This document shows, one piece after another, positions 27,127 to 34,327 of a DNA stretch of 64,000 nucleotides. This stretch comes from Flavobacteriaceae bacterium (GTDB lineage Bacteria; Bacteroidota; Bacteroidia; Flavobacteriales; Flavobacteriaceae). Below the pieces are notes generated by a model. The model was given only the letters and a program-made list of their open reading frames with translations, was not told where the DNA came from and ran no database searches. Position 1 is the first letter of the stretch. Each line of letters starts with the position of its first letter. The DNA is taken from the NCBI GenBank assembly GCA_028284745.1, contig JANQRC010000017.1, forward strand, positions 169,380 through 233,379. Reading direction: 5' to 3'. The translations under genes and the position numbers were made by a program.

Positions 27127-27777
27127 CTTAGTGCCAAATGAAAGGTCGCCAGCATCGCCCAAACCAGGAACGATGTATCCGTGGTCATTTAGGCAAGGAT
27201 CGATGGCAGCGACCCACAGATGTGAGGTTGAAGGGAAATGTTTTTGAACATGCACAATACCGGCCTCGGCACCGATCACCGAGACTAAATGAACCTCCTT
27301 AGGTGTTCCCATAGCCCTCAAGGCCTCAAAGACGTTCACCATCGACTTTCCTGAAGCTAACATGGGATCAGCTAGGATCAAGGCTTTTCCTTCTAAGGAT
27401 GGAGAAGCCAAATATTCTATCACAATTTCAAACTTCTTCGGATCTTCCGGGCGGTGCTTTCTGTATGCGGAAACAAAGGTGTTCTCAGCATCGTCAAACA
27501 CCTCTAGCAATCCTTGGTGTAGCGGCAGTCCAGCACGCAACACAGAACAGATGACCACATCTTTAACGGGGACACTAGAAGTTGAAGTGCCTAAAGGAGT
27601 CGTAACTGTAAGTGTCTCGCTTTCTAGCGACTTGCTCAATTCGTATCCCAAAATGCTTCCGATGCGTACGACATTCTTTCGAAATCGCAGACGGTCTTGC
27701 TGAATTTCAGTGTCGCGCAGTTCGGCGATAAATCGACTTAGAACAGATGAAGATCCAGAAAGATCGTGAATATGCAT
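27115..27777 (-). CDS. upp: Uracil phosphoribosyltransferase
   Basis: Salvage enzyme that makes UMP from uracil and PRPP. The PRPP loop is DPMLASGKSMV, with SVLRAGLPLHQG upstream and the uracil-binding GYIVPGLGDAGD at the C-terminus. Length (220) is normal. It converges on and overlaps the DUF6427 gene by 12 bases. An exact minus-strand -7 element TATTTTTG at 27804-27797 lies about 20 bases before the start codon. Confidence 0.95.
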   Translation of the reverse strand: MHIHDLSGSSSVLSRFIAELRDTEIQQDRLRFRKNVVRIGSILGYELSKSLESETLTVTTPLGTSTSSVPVKDVVICSVLRAGLPLHQGLLEVFDDAENTFVSAYRKHRPEDPKKFEIVIEYLASPSLEGKALILADPMLASGKSMVNVFEALRAMGTPKEVHLVSVIGAEAGIVHVQKHFPSTSHLWVAAIDPCLNDHGYIVPGLGDAGDLSFGTKLQQ

Positions 27778-27796
27778 AGGTTGGATGATTTCACTC

Positions 27797-27829
27797 CAAA
27801 AATAAACTAAACTTTAAGAAGTATATTTG
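27797..27829. promoter_or_regulatory. Divergent promoters of upp and DUF4254
   Basis: Minus strand 27804-27797 reads TATTTTTG (upp) and plus strand 27822-27829 reads TATATTTG (DUF4254 gene); both fit TAnnTTTG exactly. The plus-strand element is 18 bases before the DUF4254 ATG at 27848, implying a leader of only about ten bases. Confidence 0.55.
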
Positions 27830-27847
27830 CATCACAATAGTTTCCGC

Positions 27848-28453
27848 ATGAAGTTCACCGAATTAGCCAATAAAGTTTTTCAAGAGAGTATAGAGCAGTA
27901 TCACATACGCGATGATGTGTATCAGTCCTTCCACAATCCTTATCCCAAGGATGCCATTGAACACCTTTTGTATCGAAAGAATTGGATAGATACCGTACAA
28001 TGGCATTACGAGGACATCATTCGTGACCCACAGATCGACCCCGCGGCTGCACTAGACCTGAAACGCAAGATCGATGCCTCTAACCAGGATCGCACCGATA
28101 CGGTAGAATACATAGACAGTTATTTTTTGCACAAATACAAGGAGGTAGCTGTCAGAAAAGGAGCTACCATCAATTCGGAAAGCCCAGCATGGGCCATTGA
28201 CCGCCTCTCGATCCTGGCATTAAAGATCTATCATATGCAAGAGGAAGTGGGTCGTCTTGATGCTACCGAAGCTCATAAAGCCGCTTGCCAGGAGAAACTG
28301 GACGTGTTGTTAGAGCAACGTGTAGACCTATCAACAGCCATTGACCAATTGCTTGAAGACATTGAAACAGGAGACAAGTACATGAAGGTCTACAAACAGA
28401 TGAAGATGTACAATGACGATGAGCTAAACCCTGTTCTGCGTGAGCGCAAGTGA
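27848..28453 (+). CDS. DUF4254 protein
   Basis: A 201-residue soluble, mostly helical and charged protein of DUF4254, widespread in Bacteroidota and often next to a GT9 or other LPS gene. I start it at the ATG at 27848, giving the family-typical MKFTELANKVFQESI; the longer frame from 27827 includes the -7 element and is rejected. Its end overlaps the GT9 gene by 14 bases. Function unknown; context suggests a link with LPS core or envelope glycan assembly. Confidence 0.8.
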   Translation: MKFTELANKVFQESIEQYHIRDDVYQSFHNPYPKDAIEHLLYRKNWIDTVQWHYEDIIRDPQIDPAAALDLKRKIDASNQDRTDTVEYIDSYFLHKYKEVAVRKGATINSESPAWAIDRLSILALKIYHMQEEVGRLDATEAHKAACQEKLDVLLEQRVDLSTAIDQLLEDIETGDKYMKVYKQMKMYNDDELNPVLRERK

Positions 28454-29504
28454 TCATTCTCGCACTCCTTTGGGCAGGGGCTCAGCGGGAGGGGCTCATC
28501 TGCTAGTCATTCGTTTTTCGGCCTTGGGGGATGTGGCGATGACAGTGCCTGTACTAAGAGCGGTTGTTCAGCAAAATCCCGAAGTGAAGATCACAGTGGT
28601 CTCTAGAGGTTTTTTCAAACCGATCTTCAATGGCATTCCCCATGTGAATTTTTACGAAGCAGACCTTAAAGGAAAACACAAAGGCGTTATGGGGCTATAT
28701 CGCCTTTCCAAAGAATTAAAGGCACTAGGCATAGATGGTGTCGCAGACCTACACAATGTGCTGAGAAGCAAAGCTTTAAAAATCTTTTTTAGGTTGAAAG
28801 GACTTCGAGTCGTACAGCAAGACAAAGGAAGGGCAGAGAAGAAAGCTTTGACATCAGGCAAGCAGTTCAAACAGCTGAAGGCCACGCATGAGCGTTATGC
28901 CGACGTTTTTCGGGCTTTTGGTTTTACTGTAGACCTTTCTGCGGTCAAGCTTCCAAGTCCGATCCTTTCAAACAAAGCAATGAAATTCCTTGACAAAGAG
29001 AAGAAAACAATAGGTGTCGCACCCTTCGCAGCGTTTCAGGGGAAGATGTATCCGTTGCCTAAAATGGAAGAAGTTATTGCCGAGCTGAACGACAAGGACC
29101 ATCAAGTGTTGCTTTTTGGTGGCCCCTCTGAAAAGGAGAAACTAACTGCTATTGCCTCAAAATACGAACAGGTGAGCAATATAGCAGGCAAACTCTCTTT
29201 CGAAGAAGAACTCGCACTGATCGCCAACCTCGGCCTGATGATCGCTATGGATAGCGGCAATGCACATTTGGCCGCCATGTTCGGTGTGCCAACGACAACA
29301 CTTTGGGGTGTTACGCATCCGTATGCAGGCTTTTACCCTTTTGGCCAACCCATAGAAAATGCGCTTTTAGCTAACCGAGAACAGTTTCCCGAAATTCCCA
29401 CTTCCGTGTATGGCAACAAGATGCCTGATGGTTATGAGAAAGCTATCGAGACCATTTTGCCACAGCAGGTCGTCGAAAAAGCCTATCAGATTTTATCTAC
29501 ATGA
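28440..29504 (+). CDS. Family 9 (heptosyltransferase-like) glycosyltransferase
   Basis: A 354-residue GT-B enzyme related to LPS heptosyltransferases. It has LLVIRFSALGDVAMTVPVLRA at the N-terminal core and a MDSGNAHLAAMFGVPTTTLWG region plus the HPYAGF loop in the C-terminal half. The only possible start that keeps the core is the GTG at 28440, inside DUF4254. The first 20 residues (to GGAH) are encoded by a copy of a dispersed intergenic repeat, so they are probably not ancestral. The acceptor is likely a lipid A core sugar, by family. Confidence 0.88.
   Translation: MSASDHSRTPLGRGSAGGAHLLVIRFSALGDVAMTVPVLRAVVQQNPEVKITVVSRGFFKPIFNGIPHVNFYEADLKGKHKGVMGLYRLSKELKALGIDGVADLHNVLRSKALKIFFRLKGLRVVQQDKGRAEKKALTSGKQFKQLKATHERYADVFRAFGFTVDLSAVKLPSPILSNKAMKFLDKEKKTIGVAPFAAFQGKMYPLPKMEEVIAELNDKDHQVLLFGGPSEKEKLTAIASKYEQVSNIAGKLSFEEELALIANLGLMIAMDSGNAHLAAMFGVPTTTLWGVTHPYAGFYPFGQPIENALLANREQFPEIPTSVYGNKMPDGYEKAIETILPQQVVEKAYQILST
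28461..28498 (+). repeat. Dispersed GC-rich repeat inside the GT9 5' end
   Basis: The stretch CTCCTTTGGGCAGGGGCT followed by CAGCGGGAGGGGCT has the pattern (CTCC-TTTGG-GGAG-GGGCT-GGGGAGG) of short repeats found in spacers of flavobacterial genomes; related copies in this window are at about 45306, 46905 and 50461. Here it lies within coding sequence, right after the GTG start. Confidence 0.55.
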
Positions 29505-29512
29505 TTTGGGGT

Positions 29513-29534
29513 GAAACCACGGTTTCTTTTTTTT
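29513..29534 (+). terminator. Intrinsic terminator after the GT9 gene
   Basis: GAAAC-CACG-GTTTC forms a compact stem-loop followed at once by eight T residues, about 10 bases after the GT9 stop. It ends the DUF4254-GT9 unit. Confidence 0.75.
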
Positions 29535-29571
29535 CGCCTTCAACTTATATTGGTTCAAACTTCTAACTACT

Positions 29572-30267
29572 ATGGGATGCAATAGCTCACACGCCATATC
29601 AGGGTCAGGACAACGTACCGCAGCCTATTATAAAACAAGCGCTACTGCTTTGACGCACGCCAGAAAGCTGGCAAGGCCTTATGCCAAAACTTTGGCAGGA
29701 CTAGAACGCAACGGCTTTGAGTGCCCAAATCGACTGTGCCAACGAAAGCGGATGACCTTAGATTCGGTGACGATCACCTCGCTCACCAGCTCATTGGGAA
29801 TCTTGGCGTCAATATTTTGGTTGGGAAAGCGTTACGAAGCCACGGTGAAGTTCGATTGGAAAGCTACCATTCACTGTTCGGGGCCTTTTGCAGATGAAGT
29901 AGGCGACTTCATGGACGATTTCACAGATGCTGTGAAAGCAAGGGCCAAGGAAGTATGGACAATAGCAGATGGCGATCTGGGAAACTTTGGCACGACACTC
30001 ACTGGCGGTTTGCTGGGAGATGGTTGTGTAGCTTGGGCATTGTGGGTACATCAATGGCTGATCGATTCAGAAGAATGGTTCTCTAAGCTTAAGATCAAAC
30101 AGATGCATATTGGTCGTTGGCCATTCTACCATCAAGTGATCCTGGTCTGTTTTGAAGATGGAACCGAAATTGTGCTGGATCCTTGGCGTGATAAGGACGA
30201 CCCGTTTTGGGACAAGAAGGTCTACGAGAAAAAGTACGGAAAACTCAAAGAAGGGTTCTCACAATAA
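29572..30267 (+). CDS. Orphan protein with Cys/His/Asp arrangement
   Basis: I do not recognise this 231-residue protein. It has no clear signal peptide; residues 68-85 (VTITSLTSSLGILASIFW) are hydrophobic and could be a membrane segment. The C-terminal half has GDGCVAWALWVHQWL (Cys152), YHQVILVCFEDGTEIV (His187) and LDPWRD (Asp203). The order Cys-His-Asp, with the His before a beta strand and the Asp in a DPW turn, is what papain-like folds (NlpC/P60, transglutaminase-like, CHAP) show. A C51-x4-C56 pair lies in the N-terminal half. It stands alone between a terminator and a converging reductase gene. Peptidase/amidase-like function is inference only. Confidence 0.6.
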   Translation: MGCNSSHAISGSGQRTAAYYKTSATALTHARKLARPYAKTLAGLERNGFECPNRLCQRKRMTLDSVTITSLTSSLGILASIFWLGKRYEATVKFDWKATIHCSGPFADEVGDFMDDFTDAVKARAKEVWTIADGDLGNFGTTLTGGLLGDGCVAWALWVHQWLIDSEEWFSKLKIKQMHIGRWPFYHQVILVCFEDGTEIVLDPWRDKDDPFWDKKVYEKKYGKLKEGFSQ

Positions 30268-30270
30268 AAA

Positions 30271-31317
30271 CTATACATCATCATAGTCTACATGAATGGT
30301 CGGTGTCGTAGGATGGGCCTGGCAAGTGAGCACAAAACCTTGTTCGAGCTCACCGTCGGTCAAGATCTGGTTCTTCTCCATAACTGCTGCGCCTTCAGTA
30401 ATTCTGGCAATACAGCTGCTACACACACCACCTTGGCATGAGTAAGGCGCATCGATGCCTTCCGCCAAAGCAACATCAAGGACCTTGCTTTCTTGGGGCA
30501 TCACAAAGGAGAATTCCTCATCGTCAACGGTAACCGTGACGTGGGTCATCCCTTCTAGATCAGCATTAAGGGGTTGTTCGGCTTCAGCTTCGGTAAAAAG
30601 CTCGAACCATATGTTTTCTTCAGCAATGCCTTGTTCTTGCAGTGCTTCAGAAATCAGGTCGATCATGGGTTTGGGGCCACATAAGTAAAAAGCATCAAAG
30701 TTCAGGTCCTTGTGCTTGTTCTTCATGATGTAATTCACTGTAGAGCGCTCGATGCGCCCACTTAGGGCTTCGGCTTCTGATGCTCTCGAGAATGTAAAAT
30801 ACAGGTGAAAGCGTTCAGGATATCGCGCGCGCATCTGTAAGAGCTCTTCATAGAAGATCGTTTGCGCTACAGATCGATTGCCATACATCAAGGTGAAGGT
30901 ATTTTCGGGCTGTGCCAAAACGGTCTTTGCAATACTCATAATGGGTGTAATGCCACTACCGGCTGCAAAGGCAGCGATGTGGTTGGCTTTGGCAGAGGGT
31001 TCAAAAATGAATCGCCCATCAGGGGGCATTACGGCCAGCACATCACCTTCAGCAAGTTCTTGATTTGCATGCTTGGAAAAAGTGCCGCCCTGAACTTCTT
31101 TTACGGCAACTTTAAGGATGCCGCTTTCTGGGGCTTCGCAGATAGAGTAAGCGCGACGCACCTCTTGGCCATCAACCTCTTTTTTGATGGTGACGTATTG
31201 ACCCGCTTTGAAAGCAAAGGTGTCTTTCAGTGTTTCAGGAATTTCGAAAGTGACGGAGACTGCTTTAGGCGTCTCACGTTTAAGCGCAATAACTTTTAAG
31301 GGATAGAAGTCACTCAT
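30271..31317 (-). CDS. PaaE-like ferredoxin/FAD reductase
   Basis: A 348-residue electron-transfer flavoprotein with FNR-type FAD domain (RRAYSICEAP, about 55-64), NAD(P)-binding domain (GSGITPIMSIAKT) and a C-terminal plant-type 2Fe-2S domain with CQGGVCSSC plus a later Cys (LTCQAHP). This layout is that of PaaE, the reductase of phenylacetyl-CoA epoxidase, and of related oxygenase reductases. No paaABCD genes are in the window, so the partner is unknown; in flavobacteria a stand-alone copy is common. It converges on the orphan protein gene with a 3-base gap. Confidence 0.88.
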   Translation of the reverse strand: MSDFYPLKVIALKRETPKAVSVTFEIPETLKDTFAFKAGQYVTIKKEVDGQEVRRAYSICEAPESGILKVAVKEVQGGTFSKHANQELAEGDVLAVMPPDGRFIFEPSAKANHIAAFAAGSGITPIMSIAKTVLAQPENTFTLMYGNRSVAQTIFYEELLQMRARYPERFHLYFTFSRASEAEALSGRIERSTVNYIMKNKHKDLNFDAFYLCGPKPMIDLISEALQEQGIAEENIWFELFTEAEAEQPLNADLEGMTHVTVTVDDEEFSFVMPQESKVLDVALAEGIDAPYSCQGGVCSSCIARITEGAAVMEKNQILTDGELEQGFVLTCQAHPTTPTIHVDYDDV

Positions 31318-31417
31318 GTAGCCGACAATTTTTCAACGAAAATAAGAAACTTGAAGCACGCCGTGTAACATTTTAAGAAAGACTTATACTAACTTGGCAA
31401 CAACAACTAAAACTGAC

Positions 31418-32887
31418 ATGCTATCGTATTTTATTCCGCTGGAGTGGAAGGCCTTTCTCCGTTCGGCCAGCTTCGGAAAGAATTTGGTCATCAGACTATT
31501 GATGGGCTTCTTTGTCATCTACATGTTGGCGTCACTATTGATGCTTGGGGTTGGGATGTACTTCATCATTCAAAAGGCATTTCCGGGTGTTGAGCCCTTA
31601 CAATTCTTAAACGGTTACCTGGTGTATTGGGTGCTTTTCGAATTGCTGATGCGCTACTTCATGCAGAAGCTCCCTGTGATGAACATAAAACCGTTCTTGA
31701 CACTTCCCGTCTCCAAGAACAAGATGGCGCACTACGTATTGGCAAAGTCTAGTTTCTCTTACTTCAACTTTATAGGCCTTTTTGCCTTTTTGCCTTTTGC
31801 AGTGGTGCTCTTGGCAAAAGGATATAGCGCCTTGAATGTATTGGCATGGTTGTCTGCCTTGGTTGGCGTGACCCTTCTGATAAACTATCTGAATTTCATT
31901 GTAAATAAGAGCGATAGGGCATTTATCATCATTGCCATGTCAATTGCCTCGATTGCTGGGCTGGACCATTTTGGCATACTGCCCATTGCCGAGTGTTCTA
32001 GAGCGATCTTCCACAGCTTGTACACCAAACCTTGGTTGGCCATCGTGCCTTGGTTGTTAGCCGCAGGCACCTATTGCTTGAACTTCAATTTTTTACGCGG
32101 AAATATCTTCCTGGATGCTGGACTAAAGAAGAAGACAAAGTCTGCAGAGACATCCGAGCTGGGCTGGACGAGAAGATTTGGCGACATGGCGCCGTTCTTG
32201 CAAATGGACCTCCGCCTTATCTGGCGAAACAAGCGTACCAAGACCCAGGTCTTTGTTTCGCTGGCCATGGTGTTGTACGGATTGATCTTCTACACCAGCG
32301 CTGTTTATGAGGAAATGTTTGCCATGAAAGTCTTTGTGGGCATCTTCATCACGGGGATCTTCTTGGCCAACTTCGGGCAGTTTATCCCCGCATGGGATAG
32401 TGAATATTACAGCATGCTCATGGCACAGAACATTCCGTTGCGGCAGTATCTAGAATCTAAATACTTGCTGATAGCCATAAGCATCGCGTTTATGTTCGTT
32501 ATCTCCATACCCTATGTGTATTTTGGATGGCATGCGCTATGGATAAATCTTTCAACGGCTGTCTATAATTTAGGCGTGAACATTCCCTTGATCTTGTTTT
32601 TTGGCGGGTTCAATAAAAAGCGGATAGACCTCACCAAGAGCCCATTGGGCAACATGCAAGGCACCAGTGCCGTTCAGTTCCTGGTGATCATACCTTTGTT
32701 GGGCGCACCAATGATCATTTTCTCGCTGGTAAATTTTTTGGTGTCTTTTAACGCAGCCGCGATCGTGCTTTCGACCATAGGAATACTAGCACTGTTTTTC
32801 AGAAACTTTTTTATGGAAAAGATCACACAGCTTTATCGAAGTAAAAAATATGGCATGATCGCCGGGTTTAAACAGGCAAACAACTAA
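31418..32887 (+). CDS. DUF5687 ABC transporter permease-like protein
   Basis: A 489-residue protein with about ten to twelve hydrophobic segments. Its N-terminus (LEWKAFLRSASFGKN) is the DUF5687 signature. The ATPase gene 6 bases downstream makes it the membrane part of an ABC exporter; substrate unknown. I start it at the ATG at 31418 rather than at the TTG at 31394, since the extra residues (MATTTKTD) are not conserved-looking. Confidence 0.8.
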   Translation: MLSYFIPLEWKAFLRSASFGKNLVIRLLMGFFVIYMLASLLMLGVGMYFIIQKAFPGVEPLQFLNGYLVYWVLFELLMRYFMQKLPVMNIKPFLTLPVSKNKMAHYVLAKSSFSYFNFIGLFAFLPFAVVLLAKGYSALNVLAWLSALVGVTLLINYLNFIVNKSDRAFIIIAMSIASIAGLDHFGILPIAECSRAIFHSLYTKPWLAIVPWLLAAGTYCLNFNFLRGNIFLDAGLKKKTKSAETSELGWTRRFGDMAPFLQMDLRLIWRNKRTKTQVFVSLAMVLYGLIFYTSAVYEEMFAMKVFVGIFITGIFLANFGQFIPAWDSEYYSMLMAQNIPLRQYLESKYLLIAISIAFMFVISIPYVYFGWHALWINLSTAVYNLGVNIPLILFFGGFNKKRIDLTKSPLGNMQGTSAVQFLVIIPLLGAPMIIFSLVNFLVSFNAAAIVLSTIGILALFFRNFFMEKITQLYRSKKYGMIAGFKQANN

Positions 32888-32893
32888 ACAACT

Positions 32894-33616
32894 ATGATAC
32901 AGATAAAAAACCTTTCTAAGGTCTACGCAAAGCAAAAGGTACTTGATGTAGCGCACCTTGAGATCCCAAGCGGGCAGAGCTTTGGTCTTGTGGGCAACAA
33001 TGGTGCTGGCAAGACAACGCTGTTTAGCTTGTTGCTAGACTTGATCCGACCCACCACGGGAAGCATTTCCAATAACGATGAGGTAGTCAACAAAAGCGAA
33101 GCTTGGAAATCCTTTACATCCTCGTTCATCGATGAAAGCTTCTTGATCGGGTATCTGACACCCGAGGAGTATTTCTACTTCATTGGCGAATTGCGAGGCG
33201 AGAACAAAGCAGATGTAGATGCTTTGTTAGCGCAGTACGAGGATTTCTTTCATGGTGAGATTCTTGGGCAGAAAAAGTACCTGAGAGACCTTTCCAAGGG
33301 AAATCAGAAAAAAGCAGGGATCGTAGCATCCTTTATTGGGAAACCCAAGGTAGTGATACTGGATGAGCCTTTTGCCAACTTAGACCCAACCACACAGATT
33401 CGCCTGAAACAGATCATCAAAAAACTAGCCGAAGACCATGAGACCACCGTATTGGTGTCTAGTCACGACCTCATGCATGTAACAGATGTCTGCGAGCGCA
33501 TTGTGGTACTGAACAAGGGAGAAGTGGTGAGAGACATTCAGACAACTCCCGAAACACTTAGAGAGCTAGAAAGCTTCTTTTCTAGAGGTGAATTTGTATT
33601 AGAGAAGCTGCAATGA
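32894..33616 (+). CDS. ABC transporter ATP-binding protein
   Basis: A 240-residue ATPase with Walker A GNNGAGKTT (about 34-42), signature-like LRDLSKGNQKK, Walker B VVILDEPFANLD and the SSHD switch. The signature LSKGN departs from LSGGQ, as it often does in this exporter type. It pairs with the DUF5687 membrane protein, and its stop overlaps the DUF998 gene by four bases. Confidence 0.92.
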   Translation: MIQIKNLSKVYAKQKVLDVAHLEIPSGQSFGLVGNNGAGKTTLFSLLLDLIRPTTGSISNNDEVVNKSEAWKSFTSSFIDESFLIGYLTPEEYFYFIGELRGENKADVDALLAQYEDFFHGEILGQKKYLRDLSKGNQKKAGIVASFIGKPKVVILDEPFANLDPTTQIRLKQIIKKLAEDHETTVLVSSHDLMHVTDVCERIVVLNKGEVVRDIQTTPETLRELESFFSRGEFVLEKLQ

Positions 33617-34224
33617 AAAGAGAGTTTGTCGTCTTCTGTGGAACAACAGGAATACTCCTTTTTATATTTGCGGTGGTATTTGGCAGCTTTCAAATAGAAG
33701 GCTATGACCATAGCTCCCAATACATAAGTGAGAGCTATGCCAAGGGCGTTCCCAAAAACTGGATCCCTCGCTTTGTGGGATATGTGCCAGCGGGCATCTT
33801 GATGGCGCTTTTTTGCATTGGGACACTCAAATTCCTTCCAAGGTCTAAGCATATTTCCATAGGCCTTATCGGGCTAGGGATATTCTATGGCATAGGGACT
33901 GTGCTAACAGCTTCATTTCCTTGCGACCCAGGATGTCCCATGAGTTCCGGCAATGCAAGCACATCACAAGCCATCCACAACTTTGCTGGGGGCATCATGT
34001 ACGCTGTGGCTCCCTTTTGCCTATTGCTCGTCGGACAGGGCCTACAAAAGGCCCAACACACCTTTGGAAAGACCACCTTGATCTTAGGATTGATAGCGCT
34101 GGTGCTCAGCTTTCGAACACTTTTGGACCCTGAAGCAGGGAATGTTGGTATGATACAGCGTTTTGCCGAGTTGTCTTTTCTTGTATGGTTTGCACTATGC
34201 ATACTAAATATTCGCAAAGCCTAG
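33613..34224 (+). CDS. DUF998 membrane protein
   Basis: A 203-residue protein with six hydrophobic segments and the DUF998 motif TASFPCDPGCP (two cysteines in an outer loop) followed by IHNFAGG. Function is unknown. It overlaps the ABC ATPase gene by four bases (ATGA), so it is the third gene of that operon and may belong to the exporter. Confidence 0.8.
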   Translation: MKREFVVFCGTTGILLFIFAVVFGSFQIEGYDHSSQYISESYAKGVPKNWIPRFVGYVPAGILMALFCIGTLKFLPRSKHISIGLIGLGIFYGIGTVLTASFPCDPGCPMSSGNASTSQAIHNFAGGIMYAVAPFCLLLVGQGLQKAQHTFGKTTLILGLIALVLSFRTLLDPEAGNVGMIQRFAELSFLVWFALCILNIRKA

Positions 34225-34327
34225 ACTTTTCTCACTTATATTTTAACCATCTAAAAAAGAACACTATTTTTACGGCTTCACACACTAAAGACGCTGATTT
34301 TTAGTTAAGGATACACACATTTTTCAC

